Shown piece by piece: positions 1 to 6,107 of a DNA stretch of 6,107 nucleotides. The stretch is from Proteobacteria bacterium UBA2996 (lineage in GTDB: Bacteria > Pseudomonadota > Gammaproteobacteria > Arenicellales > UBA868): contig DDZY01000081.1 of NCBI GenBank assembly GCA_002346525.1, positions 1 to 6,107 on the forward strand, given 5' to 3'. A program made the translations under genes and the position numbers. The notes beneath the pieces are model-generated. The model saw only the letters and a program-made list of their open reading frames with translations, was not told where the DNA came from and made no database searches. Every line of letters begins with the position of its first letter. The first letter of the stretch is position 1.

Positions 1-920
1 ATTCCCGAAGAAACCAACCTTTCCGGCGCAACCGTTCCCGGTGGACCGACAACCCCCACGCCCAGGAAACCCGCGCCAGCAGAATACAGACGGACGTTTC
101 CTTCGGTTGGGAGTTCGCTCGCCCGGACGCTCTGACCACGGCAAAGGTAAAACGCCGCGTCCACTGACAATTCGACCGCCGGAAGGTGATCCAGCGCGTC
201 ACCGATGGCTCCAAGACGGGACCGCCGATCAGCTAGCCCTGATAACTTCACCAGATCATCCAAGGTCTGCGCCTGCTCCACCAGCAGCCCCGCGACACCC
301 AGGCGTCGCAACGCGATCACGTGTCCGCCTGTTTCAAGTCTGTCGCCGATTTCTGTGGCCAATGCCCTGACATAGAACCCGGAAGAGCACCGCAGCGTCA
401 GTTCCACGTCCCGGCCGTCATATGAACTAAAATCCAGGGAGTGGACGGTGACCTCTCTCGCCTCGCGCTTTACCTCTTTCCCTTCTCGGGCCAATTTATA
501 TAAGGGCTGCCCATCGACCTTGATAGCGGAATACATCGGCGGAACCTGGAAGTACGTTCCGACAAACTCTTGCAAGACGGTGCGCACCTGATCTTCGGTC
601 AAGTCGACGGGGGCCTGATGAACGATGGCCCCTTCGCTGTCACCGGTTTCTGTGGTTTCGCCGAGCCGCACCGTCGCTCGATAGTATTTGTCCGAACCGA
701 GAAAATATCCCGACCAGCGTGTCGATGTGCCAAAGCAGAGCGGCAGCAATCCGGTCGCAATGGGATCCAGACTTCCGGTGTGCCCCGCTTTCCGGGCCCC
801 CAACAACTTTCGGGCGCGTTGGAGCGCCTCGTTCGAGGTAATGCCTGCAGGTTTATCCAGAAGCAGGATTCCGTCTACCGGATCGCCGAATGGTTTCTTT
901 CGCCTACGGCCCAAACTCAA
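1..920 (-). CDS. truB: tRNA pseudouridine(55) synthase TruB (C-terminal end cut by window edge)
   Basis: TruB converts U55 in the T-loop of elongator and initiator tRNAs to pseudouridine and acts as a tRNA chaperone in the cytoplasm. My translation gives 306 residues without a stop up to the left edge. Seen: an N-terminal GRRRKK and DGILLLDKPAG block (16-26), the catalytic motif HTGSLDPIATG (47-57) with the nucleophile Asp52, KYYRATVRLGE (78-88), VPPMYSAIK (126-134), and SSGFYVRALATEIG (179-192). The region ending GTVAPERL matches the end of a C-terminal PUA domain. E. coli TruB has about 314 residues, so only a few codons are missing. The frame has no ATG before residue 129 (534-536), which is past the catalytic Asp, and a TGA at 930-932 blocks any upstream start. 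The start must therefore be TTG at 918-920, overlapping the rbfA stop as TTGA, or TTG at 912-914, which has a weak GGA about 8 bases upstream. Identity is very secure; the exact start is not. Confidence 0.95.
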   Translation of the reverse strand, partial: MSLGRRRKKPFGDPVDGILLLDKPAGITSNEALQRARKLLGARKAGHTGSLDPIATGLLPLCFGTSTRWSGYFLGSDKYYRATVRLGETTETGDSEGAIVHQAPVDLTEDQVRTVLQEFVGTYFQVPPMYSAIKVDGQPLYKLAREGKEVKREAREVTVHSLDFSSYDGRDVELTLRCSSGFYVRALATEIGDRLETGGHVIALRRLGVAGLLVEQAQTLDDLVKLSGLADRRSRLGAIGDALDHLPAVELSVDAAFYLCRGQSVRASELPTEGNVRLYSAGAGFLGVGVVGPPGTVAPERLVSSG

Positions 921-1285
921 TTTCCGTTTTCATGATCGTCAGAATAGGAGATGTCATCCAACAGTTTTGACATCTCGGCACCGCGCTCAATACTGTCGTC
1001 ATACTCAAACACCAGTTCCGGGGTCCGGCGCAAACCGGCCCGCTGGCCCAGCGCCCAACGCAGAGAACTCGAAACTGCATTCAATTCTTTCGTGATCTCG
1101 GTGTTAGAAAGCTTTGGGACAAGTGAAGTGACGAACACCCTGGCATGTCTCAGATCCTTACTCACCGACACTCCCGTGATAGAGATCAATCCAACCGTAT
1201 TGGACTCCATCTCGCGGGAGATAATTTCTGCCAGTTCTTTTCGCAAAACCTGGCCGATCCGACGCGTCCGATCGACGCCCTGCAT
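917..1285 (-). CDS. rbfA: 30S ribosome-binding factor RbfA
   Basis: RbfA binds the immature 30S subunit near helix 1 of 16S rRNA, helps its late maturation and is needed for cold adaptation. The 122-residue product is a compact single-domain protein of the usual size with a KH-type fold. Seen: the N-terminal helix with RRIGQVLRKELAEII (8-22), the strand pair around SKDLRHARVFVTSL (42-55), and the family signature RRTPELVFEYDDSIERG (86-102), followed by a short acidic tail. The ATG at 1283-1285 has a clear Shine-Dalgarno GGAG (1292-1295) six bases upstream. The gene lies 57 bases after infB and its TGA overlaps the presumed truB TTG start, suggesting coupled translation. The inter-helix AxG element, ASG in E. 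coli RbfA, reads V-S-S here (71-73). No frameshift or truncation is seen. Confidence 0.97.
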   Translation of the reverse strand: MQGVDRTRRIGQVLRKELAEIISREMESNTVGLISITGVSVSKDLRHARVFVTSLVPKLSNTEITKELNAVSSSLRWALGQRAGLRRTPELVFEYDDSIERGAEMSKLLDDISYSDDHENGN

Positions 1286-1343
1286 CCTGTTCTCCGTTCT
1301 TTACCCTTTTGAGGCTGTTCTGACTGCTGCTGATGACCTACGG

Positions 1344-3827
1344 CTAGAGGGTGGCAGCCTGTTCAATATTCTCGTAGATCTCTATCTGGTCGCCCGGCTT
1401 GATATCGTTGTAATTCTTTACACCGATTCCGCACTCAAAACCTGACTTGACTTCGGTCACGTCATCTTTGAACCGCTTTAAAGAGTCAATCTGACCGTCA
1501 AAAATGACTACGTTGTCCCGCAGTACGCGCACCGGAAGGTTTCTACGGACTTCGCCTTCGATCACCCGGCAACCGGCGACTGCGCCCATTTTTGCAACCC
1601 TGAAGACATCGCGCACTTCCGCCAGGCCGACTGCCTGCTCTCGGATAATGGGGGCGAGCATACCGGTCAGTGCGGCGGTCACCTCGTCCACCACATCATA
1701 GATAACGTTGTGGTAGCGCACGTCAATTCCCTCGGTCTCTATGACTTTGCGCGCTGTTGCGTCGGCCCGAACATTAAAGGCAATCACAATCGCCTCAGAA
1801 GCGCCTGCAAGATTGACGTCCGATTCGTTAATTCCCCCGACCATTCCATGCACCACCACCACTTTCACCTGGTCGGTACTGAGTTTCTCAAGTGACTCGG
1901 TCAGCGCCTCGACCGATCCCTGGACGTCACCTTTGATGATCACGTTAAGCGTCTTGACCTGGCCTTCCCCCATCTCATTGAACATACTTTCGAGTTTGGC
2001 TTTTTGCTGTCTCGCCAGTTTGACTTCCTTGAATTTGGCCTGCCGGTAGCTGGTGATTTCCCGGGCACGGCGCTCATCTGCGACAACCGAGAACTCATCC
2101 CCCGAGTCGGGTACGCCGCCCAGGCCTTGAATTTCAACAGGGGTGGAAGGGCCCGCCGATTTTGCGACCTCACCTGAATCACTCGTCATCGCCCGAACCC
2201 GGCCAAACTCCCGGCCGGCGATGACGATGTCTCCTTTTTTCAACTGGCCTTTCTGGACCAGCAAAGTCGCCACGACCCCCTTACCCCGATCCAGGCGCGC
2301 CTCCACGACGGTGCCGGAGGCCGCACCCTGATCCGGTGCGCTGAGGTCCAACATCTCTGACTGCAGTAGCACCGAATCAAGAAGGTTGTCGACGCCTTCT
2401 CCGGTGATGGCGGACACCTGACTCATCAACGTATCTCCACCCCAATCCTCGGGGATCACGTCCTGAGTCGACAACTCCTGTTTAACGCGATCCGGGTCTG
2501 CGTCCTCTTTATCCATCTTATTGATCGCGACAATCAAAGGAACAGAGGCCTGTCGCGCGTGGTTGATCGCCTCAACGGTTTGAGGCTTTACACCATCATC
2601 CGCCGCCACTACCAGGATAACGAGATCTGTCACCTGCGCACCACGAGATCGCATCGCGCTGAATGCCTCATGGCCCGGGGTGTCGAGAAACGTAACGGTT
2701 CCCTTGTCTGTCGCGACCCGATAAGCACCGATGTGCTGCGTAATCCCGCCCGCTTCGCCGGCGGTCACTTTTGTTTTCCTGAGATAATCCAGTAGCGAGG
2801 TCTTGCCGTGGTCGACATGGCCCATTACGGTAACGACGGGGGCGCGGGGTGCGCTTGGCCGATCGTCCGCGCCCTCATCGGCGCTCAACATGGCTTCAGG
2901 ATCAGCCAACTCTGCGGCAATGCCTTTGTGACCCATCTCTTCCACGACCAGGATTGCCGTGTCCTGATCGAGCACCTGGTTAATGGTTACCATGCTTCCC
3001 ATCTCCATCAGGACCCGAATTACTTCCGCCGCCTTGACCGACATGAGTTGCGCAAGATCCGCAACGGTGATCGTTTCCGGAACGGAAATATCCCGACTCA
3101 CCGGCTCTGTTGGTTTCTCAAACGCATGCTGCCCTGCAGTCGTTGAAGTCAGCCGGCGCGGTTTTATCGGTTGGCGTGGGCGACGCTTCCCGCGCTTGCC
3201 CTCTGCCAGATGGAGTTCACCCCCGCTTTCGCCTCTGCCTTTCCCTTTGCGCTTTTTGGGTTTATCTTCCCGACGACCGGTGGGTTTGGCTTCTTCAGGC
3301 GGCACAGGTGTCGGGGTGGGGACTTCAATAGGGGTCGCCTGGGCTGCCTCGGCGGCCGCCTCAGCCTCCGCAGTTTGTGCCGCCTGCTCGGCTTCGGCCG
3401 CCGCAACCGCCGCCTGCTTCGCTCTCTCTTCAGCTTCCAGCTGCGCCTGTTTCTCCCGCTCTCTCGCCTCCTCGGCTTCGCGGGCAGCCTGTTCCGCCTC
3501 TTCCTGCTGCCGCTGGAGCTCTCCCCGACGTACATAGGTTCTGCGTTTTTTTACTTCGACATGAACGGTTCTGGAGCCGCCGGTACGCGAACTCTGCTTG
3601 ACTGCGGTTGTGGTCCGCCGGTTTAGCGTAACCTTTTCCTGCGGCTTCGATGCCTCCGGGGCGGCCTTACCACCTCGGAGGTAAGCCAGCAGGGTACCGC
3701 GCTCATCATCGTCCAACATGTCATCGGCTTCTTTTCCCGATACGCCAGCTGCGGCCAGTTGCTGCAGCAGCTTTTCCGGGGCGACGCCGATCTGTTCAGC
3801 GAGTTTCTTTATGGCTACGACAGGCAT
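1344..3827 (-). CDS. infB: Translation initiation factor IF-2
   Basis: IF-2 is the GTPase that brings fMet-tRNA to the 30S P site and promotes 50S joining. The 827-residue product is a little shorter than E. coli IF-2 (890). Domains by eye: IF2_N domain (about 1-52); a charged Ala/Glu-rich, probably helical linker (about 102-165); a Pro-rich and then Lys/Arg-rich stretch (about 166-225); a second conserved N-domain with VPETITVADLAQLM (249-262); the G domain; beta-barrel domain II (about 505-590); and the C-terminal domains that bind fMet (about 620-827). All G motifs are intact: GHVDHGKT (336-343), GGITQHIGAY (360-369), DTPGH (382-386, with the catalytic-type His386), NKMD (436-439) and SAITG (472-476). 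The ATG at 3825-3827 matches the family N-terminus, although only a poor GGTAG-like ribosome site precedes it. The gene lies 19 bases after nusA, so coupling is likely. Confidence 0.98.
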   Translation of the reverse strand: MPVVAIKKLAEQIGVAPEKLLQQLAAAGVSGKEADDMLDDDERGTLLAYLRGGKAAPEASKPQEKVTLNRRTTTAVKQSSRTGGSRTVHVEVKKRRTYVRRGELQRQQEEAEQAAREAEEAREREKQAQLEAEERAKQAAVAAAEAEQAAQTAEAEAAAEAAQATPIEVPTPTPVPPEEAKPTGRREDKPKKRKGKGRGESGGELHLAEGKRGKRRPRQPIKPRRLTSTTAGQHAFEKPTEPVSRDISVPETITVADLAQLMSVKAAEVIRVLMEMGSMVTINQVLDQDTAILVVEEMGHKGIAAELADPEAMLSADEGADDRPSAPRAPVVTVMGHVDHGKTSLLDYLRKTKVTAGEAGGITQHIGAYRVATDKGTVTFLDTPGHEAFSAMRSRGAQVTDLVILVVAADDGVKPQTVEAINHARQASVPLIVAINKMDKEDADPDRVKQELSTQDVIPEDWGGDTLMSQVSAITGEGVDNLLDSVLLQSEMLDLSAPDQGAASGTVVEARLDRGKGVVATLLVQKGQLKKGDIVIAGREFGRVRAMTSDSGEVAKSAGPSTPVEIQGLGGVPDSGDEFSVVADERRAREITSYRQAKFKEVKLARQQKAKLESMFNEMGEGQVKTLNVIIKGDVQGSVEALTESLEKLSTDQVKVVVVHGMVGGINESDVNLAGASEAIVIAFNVRADATARKVIETEGIDVRYHNVIYDVVDEVTAALTGMLAPIIREQAVGLAEVRDVFRVAKMGAVAGCRVIEGEVRRNLPVRVLRDNVVIFDGQIDSLKRFKDDVTEVKSGFECGIGVKNYNDIKPGDQIEIYENIEQAATL

Positions 3828-3846
3828 AGGTATCTACCGTTAAGGG

Positions 3847-5394
3847 TTAACTTGAACTGGTACTCTCTAGGCCCGTGACATCTTCCTGGGGCTCAACGGC
3901 ACCTTCGGTTTCCTCAAACCATGGCTTCCTTGCGGTCATGATCAGTTCGCTGGCGCGTTCGGCGTCAATTCCCGTCATCTCGACCAGTTCATCTGTCGCG
4001 CATTCGGCAAGCTCCTCCATCGAACGGATTCCTTTTCCAGCAAAAAGCGTTGCAGTAGCCTCATCCATGCCTTCCATTGCCTGCAGATCGGCCTCTGGAC
4101 GGCTCTGCTCAAGTTCAGCGATCTCCCGGATATCCAGGAAATCCCGAGCGCGGACCCGAAGCTGCTCCACCAGATCTTCGTCAAAACCCTCAACGTCCAA
4201 TAACTCCTGGACAGGCACGTAGGCCACCTCTTCCGGGGTGACGAAGCCCTCCTCTACCAGGACGCCTGCGACCTCGGAATCGATATTGAGTTGCGTCATG
4301 AGTCTCTCGACGGCTTCCTGAGCCTCTTGCTCGGCTTTTTCGGCTGCTGCCTCGTCGGTCATGATGTTCAGTTCCCACCCGCTCAATTCGGACGCCAGAC
4401 GGACATTCTGGCCTCCTCGTCCGATTGCGAGAGACAACTGGCTTTCCTCGACGACCACATCCATCGATCGTGACTCTTCGTCTACCAGGATGGAATCCAC
4501 TTCCGCCGGCTGTAGTGCCTTGATAACGAACTCCGCCGGACTCTCGACCCAGGTAATAATGTCGATGCGTTCGAGATTGATTTCATTTGAAACACTCTGA
4601 ACCCGCGCGCCGCGGATCCCGACACACGCGCCGACCGGATCAATCCGACTATCCTGCGAACGCACGGAAATCTTGGCCCTGGATCCGGGATCTCTCGCGG
4701 CACCGAGAATTTCAATCACCCCCTGCCCGACTTCCGGCACCTCCAACTGAAACAATTTGATCACAAGTTCGGGGCAACGACGGTCCAGAATCAATTGAGG
4801 ACCTCGCGGCTCCGAACGCACTTCCGTCAGGATCGACTTGACACGGTCACCGCTTCTCAAAATTTCCCGATCAATCCAGTTGGATCGGGGAAGAGAAGCT
4901 TCAACACCCTCGAGATCGATAATCGCCTCGCGGTTGCCCACACGCTTGACGACGCCTTGAACCATTTGTCCAACGCGATCCTTAAACTCCTCGTAGACCC
5001 TGGCGCGTTCGGCTTCCCGAACCTTCTGGCTAATGACCTGTTTTGCTGCCTGGGCCTCAATTCGGCCAAAGGTCGCTACGGTCTCTAGCGGCTCTTCGAC
5101 GACACCACCGATCTCATGCGTATCCTCCGGATAGCTTATCTCGGCCGCGGCAAACGTCATTTGTCGGGCGGGGTTTTCCACCGCAGCATCGTCCTCAACA
5201 ATCTCCCACTGTCTGAACGCTTCGTAGTCACCACTGGCACGATCGATCTGCACGCGGACCTCCATGTCCTCGCGATTTCGCTTGCGGGTAGCAGTGGCAA
5301 GAGCCGCTTCGATTGCTTCAAACACTATCCCGCGATCGATATCCTTCTCCCGGGACAGTACGTCTGCCATCATCAATACCTCATCTTTTGTCAT
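3847..5394 (-). CDS. nusA: Transcription termination/antitermination factor NusA
   Basis: NusA binds RNA polymerase and nascent RNA, prolongs pausing, stimulates hairpin terminators and takes part in rRNA antitermination. The 515-residue product has an N-terminal polymerase-binding domain (about 1-125, with VFEAIEAALATATRKR at 24-39), an S1 domain (about 137-203), KH1 with RIDPVGACVGIRGARVQ (250-266), KH2 with AIGRGGQNVRLASELSGWEL (323-342), and two C-terminal helix-hairpin-helix repeats (about 365-420 and 435-490), the latter ending LIMTARKPWF. E. coli NusA has 495 residues. An upstream in-frame TTG at 5416-5418 would add eight residues, but I chose the ATG at 5392-5394: it matches the family N-terminus and has GGGAG nine bases and AGG five bases upstream. 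A short inverted repeat, GTTAA-CCC-TTAAC (3839-3851), spans the stop codon. Confidence 0.98.
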   Translation of the reverse strand: MTKDEVLMMADVLSREKDIDRGIVFEAIEAALATATRKRNREDMEVRVQIDRASGDYEAFRQWEIVEDDAAVENPARQMTFAAAEISYPEDTHEIGGVVEEPLETVATFGRIEAQAAKQVISQKVREAERARVYEEFKDRVGQMVQGVVKRVGNREAIIDLEGVEASLPRSNWIDREILRSGDRVKSILTEVRSEPRGPQLILDRRCPELVIKLFQLEVPEVGQGVIEILGAARDPGSRAKISVRSQDSRIDPVGACVGIRGARVQSVSNEINLERIDIITWVESPAEFVIKALQPAEVDSILVDEESRSMDVVVEESQLSLAIGRGGQNVRLASELSGWELNIMTDEAAAEKAEQEAQEAVERLMTQLNIDSEVAGVLVEEGFVTPEEVAYVPVQELLDVEGFDEDLVEQLRVRARDFLDIREIAELEQSRPEADLQAMEGMDEATATLFAGKGIRSMEELAECATDELVEMTGIDAERASELIMTARKPWFEETEGAVEPQEDVTGLESTSSS

Positions 5395-5501
5395 CTTTAC
5401 CTGCTCCCAAGCATTCAATGCTTACGATCCAAGATCAGCTCACCTTTCTATCCGCTACCGGATACCCGCCGCGCGGTTAACCACGCGTCTACTGACCCTC
5501 T
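5395..5501 (-). promoter_or_regulatory. rimP-nusA spacer with three inverted repeats
   Basis: This 107-base gap is the longest in the protein-coding part of the operon. In transcript order it holds CGCGTGG-TTAA-CCGCGCG (5470-5487; 7-bp stem with one G-U pair), TATCCG-GTAG-CGGATA (5449-5464; perfect 6-bp stem) and AAGCATT-G-AATGCTT (5409-5423; 7-bp inverted repeat, just upstream of the nusA ribosome site). None is followed by a T-tract, so none looks like a terminator. They could be RNA processing or translation control elements; that role is inference. Confidence 0.5.
5400..5408 (-). promoter_or_regulatory. Ribosome binding site of nusA
   Basis: GGGAGCAGG contains GGGAG nine bases and AGG five bases before the ATG at 5392-5394. 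It supports this ATG over the upstream TTG at 5416-5418, which would place this site inside the coding region. Confidence 0.65.
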
Positions 5502-5954
5502 TTAATCCAGTCCAACCAGATTGGCTCTGTCCATCGTGTGGTAGGCCAACTCATAGGCCTCGCCGTCCACCTCAACCACCGCGAACTCAGGCGCAGCCTC
5601 TACCAACAGTCCCGTAAACCGCCGCCTCCCAAGATGCGTTTCACGCATCAGTACTTTTACCTGACTCCCTTGAAATCGCTGGAAATGCTCTGGTTTTATC
5701 AAAGGACGATCGATCCCCGGCGAAGAGACTTCCAGGGTGTACTCCCCTTTGATGGGATCTTCCACATCCAAAATTGCACTCACCTGGTGGCTGACCTGCT
5801 CGCAGTCCTCGAGGAGAATGCCGCCTGGCGCATCGATATACGCCCTAAGCACCTGACCCCCGGAGGGCGATCCCGTCGTTTCGACCATCAGTAATTCGTA
5901 TCCCATGTCTTCCACGGCCGGCTCCAGCAATTGTCGGATCGCGTTGTTGTCCAT
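5502..5954 (-). CDS. rimP: Ribosome maturation factor RimP
   Basis: RimP helps assemble the 30S subunit, acting early with the S12-containing region. The product is 150 residues, the length of E. coli RimP. Seen: an N-terminal alpha/beta domain starting with LLEPAVEDMGYELLMVE (9-25), the signature YTLEVSSPGIDRPL (72-85), and a C-terminal SH3-like barrel (about 88-150) with RRRFTGLLVEA and a final LVGLD. The open frame runs on upstream to a TTG-type codon near 6017, but that extension lies over the terminator hairpin's T-tract and is not RimP-like. The ATG at 5952-5954 has a strong AGGGGA seven bases upstream. It is the first protein gene after the tRNA and terminator, so its transcription probably depends on readthrough or on a promoter that I could not pick out. 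Confidence 0.96.
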   Translation of the reverse strand: MDNNAIRQLLEPAVEDMGYELLMVETTGSPSGGQVLRAYIDAPGGILLEDCEQVSHQVSAILDVEDPIKGEYTLEVSSPGIDRPLIKPEHFQRFQGSQVKVLMRETHLGRRRFTGLLVEAAPEFAVVEVDGEAYELAYHTMDRANLVGLD

Positions 5955-5961
5955 CAATTCG

Positions 5962-5967
5962 TCCCCT
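5962..5967 (-). promoter_or_regulatory. Ribosome binding site of rimP
   Basis: AGGGGA lies seven bases upstream of the ATG at 5952-5954. It decides that start over the longer in-frame extension toward 6017. Confidence 0.8.
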
Positions 5968-6007
5968 ACCACAGCGATCGTGTTTTTGCGTCCCTGGACC
6001 AGCAACA

Positions 6008-6035
6008 CCAAAAACAAACCCCGCTACTGCGGGGT
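6008..6035 (-). terminator. Rho-independent terminator between tRNA-fMet and rimP
   Basis: In transcript order the stem ACCCCGC, loop AGTA and stem GCGGGGT (6018-6035) form a perfect 7-bp, GC-rich hairpin followed directly by TTGTTTTTGG (6008-6017). It starts 17 bases after the tRNA CCA end. It would end tRNA transcripts while letting a fraction continue into rimP-nusA-infB, as described for the terminators after metY in E. coli. The tail is interrupted by one G, which suggests incomplete termination (inference). Confidence 0.85.
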
Positions 6036-6051
6036 CCCGGAATACAACATT

Positions 6052-6107
<56 letters not shown>

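Noticed and set aside
906..933. ATG at 931-933 as the truB start followed by a frameshift
   Set aside because: Its nine codons (MKTEIEFGP, then stop) do not resemble TruB, whereas the other frame gives the expected basic N-terminus, so no frameshift is needed.
41..1095. Plus-strand open frames at 41-370, 570-935 and 688-1095
   Set aside because: They lie antisense to truB and the end of rbfA, both confirmed by conserved motifs, and their translations are low in recognisable structure.
1286..1343. infB-rbfA gap as a possible site for a promoter or terminator
   Set aside because: The 58 bases contain the rbfA ribosome site but no GC hairpin with a T-tract and no convincing -35/-10 pair.
2983..3537. 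184-codon plus-strand open frame rich in Ser and Ala
   Set aside because: It is antisense to the Ala/Glu linker of infB, whose repetitive GC-rich codons lack stops on the opposite strand. There is no recognisable domain and infB itself is certain.
5395..5418. Longer nusA starting at TTG 5416-5418 with eight extra residues
   Set aside because: The extra residues (NAWEQVK after the start) do not resemble NusA N-termini, include the ribosome binding site of the downstream ATG, and the TTG has no well-placed Shine-Dalgarno sequence.
5955..6017. N-terminal extension of rimP (residues reading FLVLLVQGRKN)
   Set aside because: It starts on the T-tract of the terminator hairpin and gives a protein longer than the family, while the ATG at 5952-5954 has a strong ribosome site and the standard 150-residue length.

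Overview
This window is a stretch of a bacterial core operon, entirely on the minus strand. Read in the direction of transcription (right to left) the order is: initiator tRNA-fMet (5' part beyond the right edge), a hairpin terminator, rimP, nusA, infB, rbfA, and truB (last few codons beyond the left edge). This is the order of the metY-rimP-nusA-infB-rbfA-truB cluster of Escherichia coli and other Gammaproteobacteria, where rpsO and pnp normally follow. The NusA protein has the two extra C-terminal helix-hairpin-helix repeats seen in E. coli NusA. IF-2 has the N-terminal IF2_N domain plus a long charged Ala/Glu linker. These features, the moderately GC-rich sequence and the initiator tRNA heading the operon point to a gammaproteobacterium; I cannot name a genus.

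Layout from right to left: tRNA-fMet ends at 6052 with an encoded CCA. A 7-bp GC hairpin with a T-rich tail (6008-6035) separates it from rimP (5502-5954). A 107-base spacer with three short inverted repeats precedes nusA (3847-5394). infB (1344-3827) follows after 19 bases and rbfA (917-1285) after 57. truB begins at a TTG codon that overlaps the rbfA stop codon and leaves the window at base 1.

The genes form one functional set. fMet-tRNA and IF-2 act in translation initiation, RimP and RbfA mature the 30S subunit, TruB modifies U55 of tRNAs, and NusA couples transcription elongation and termination to this output. In E. coli NusA takes part in controlling its own operon, so the terminator after the tRNA is a plausible control point.

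I found no mobile element, CRISPR array, defence gene or unknown protein family. All open frames on the plus strand are antisense shadows of the conserved genes. No undescribed system is visible; the points worth checking are local details (start codons, spacer hairpins, one tRNA position, one RbfA motif).
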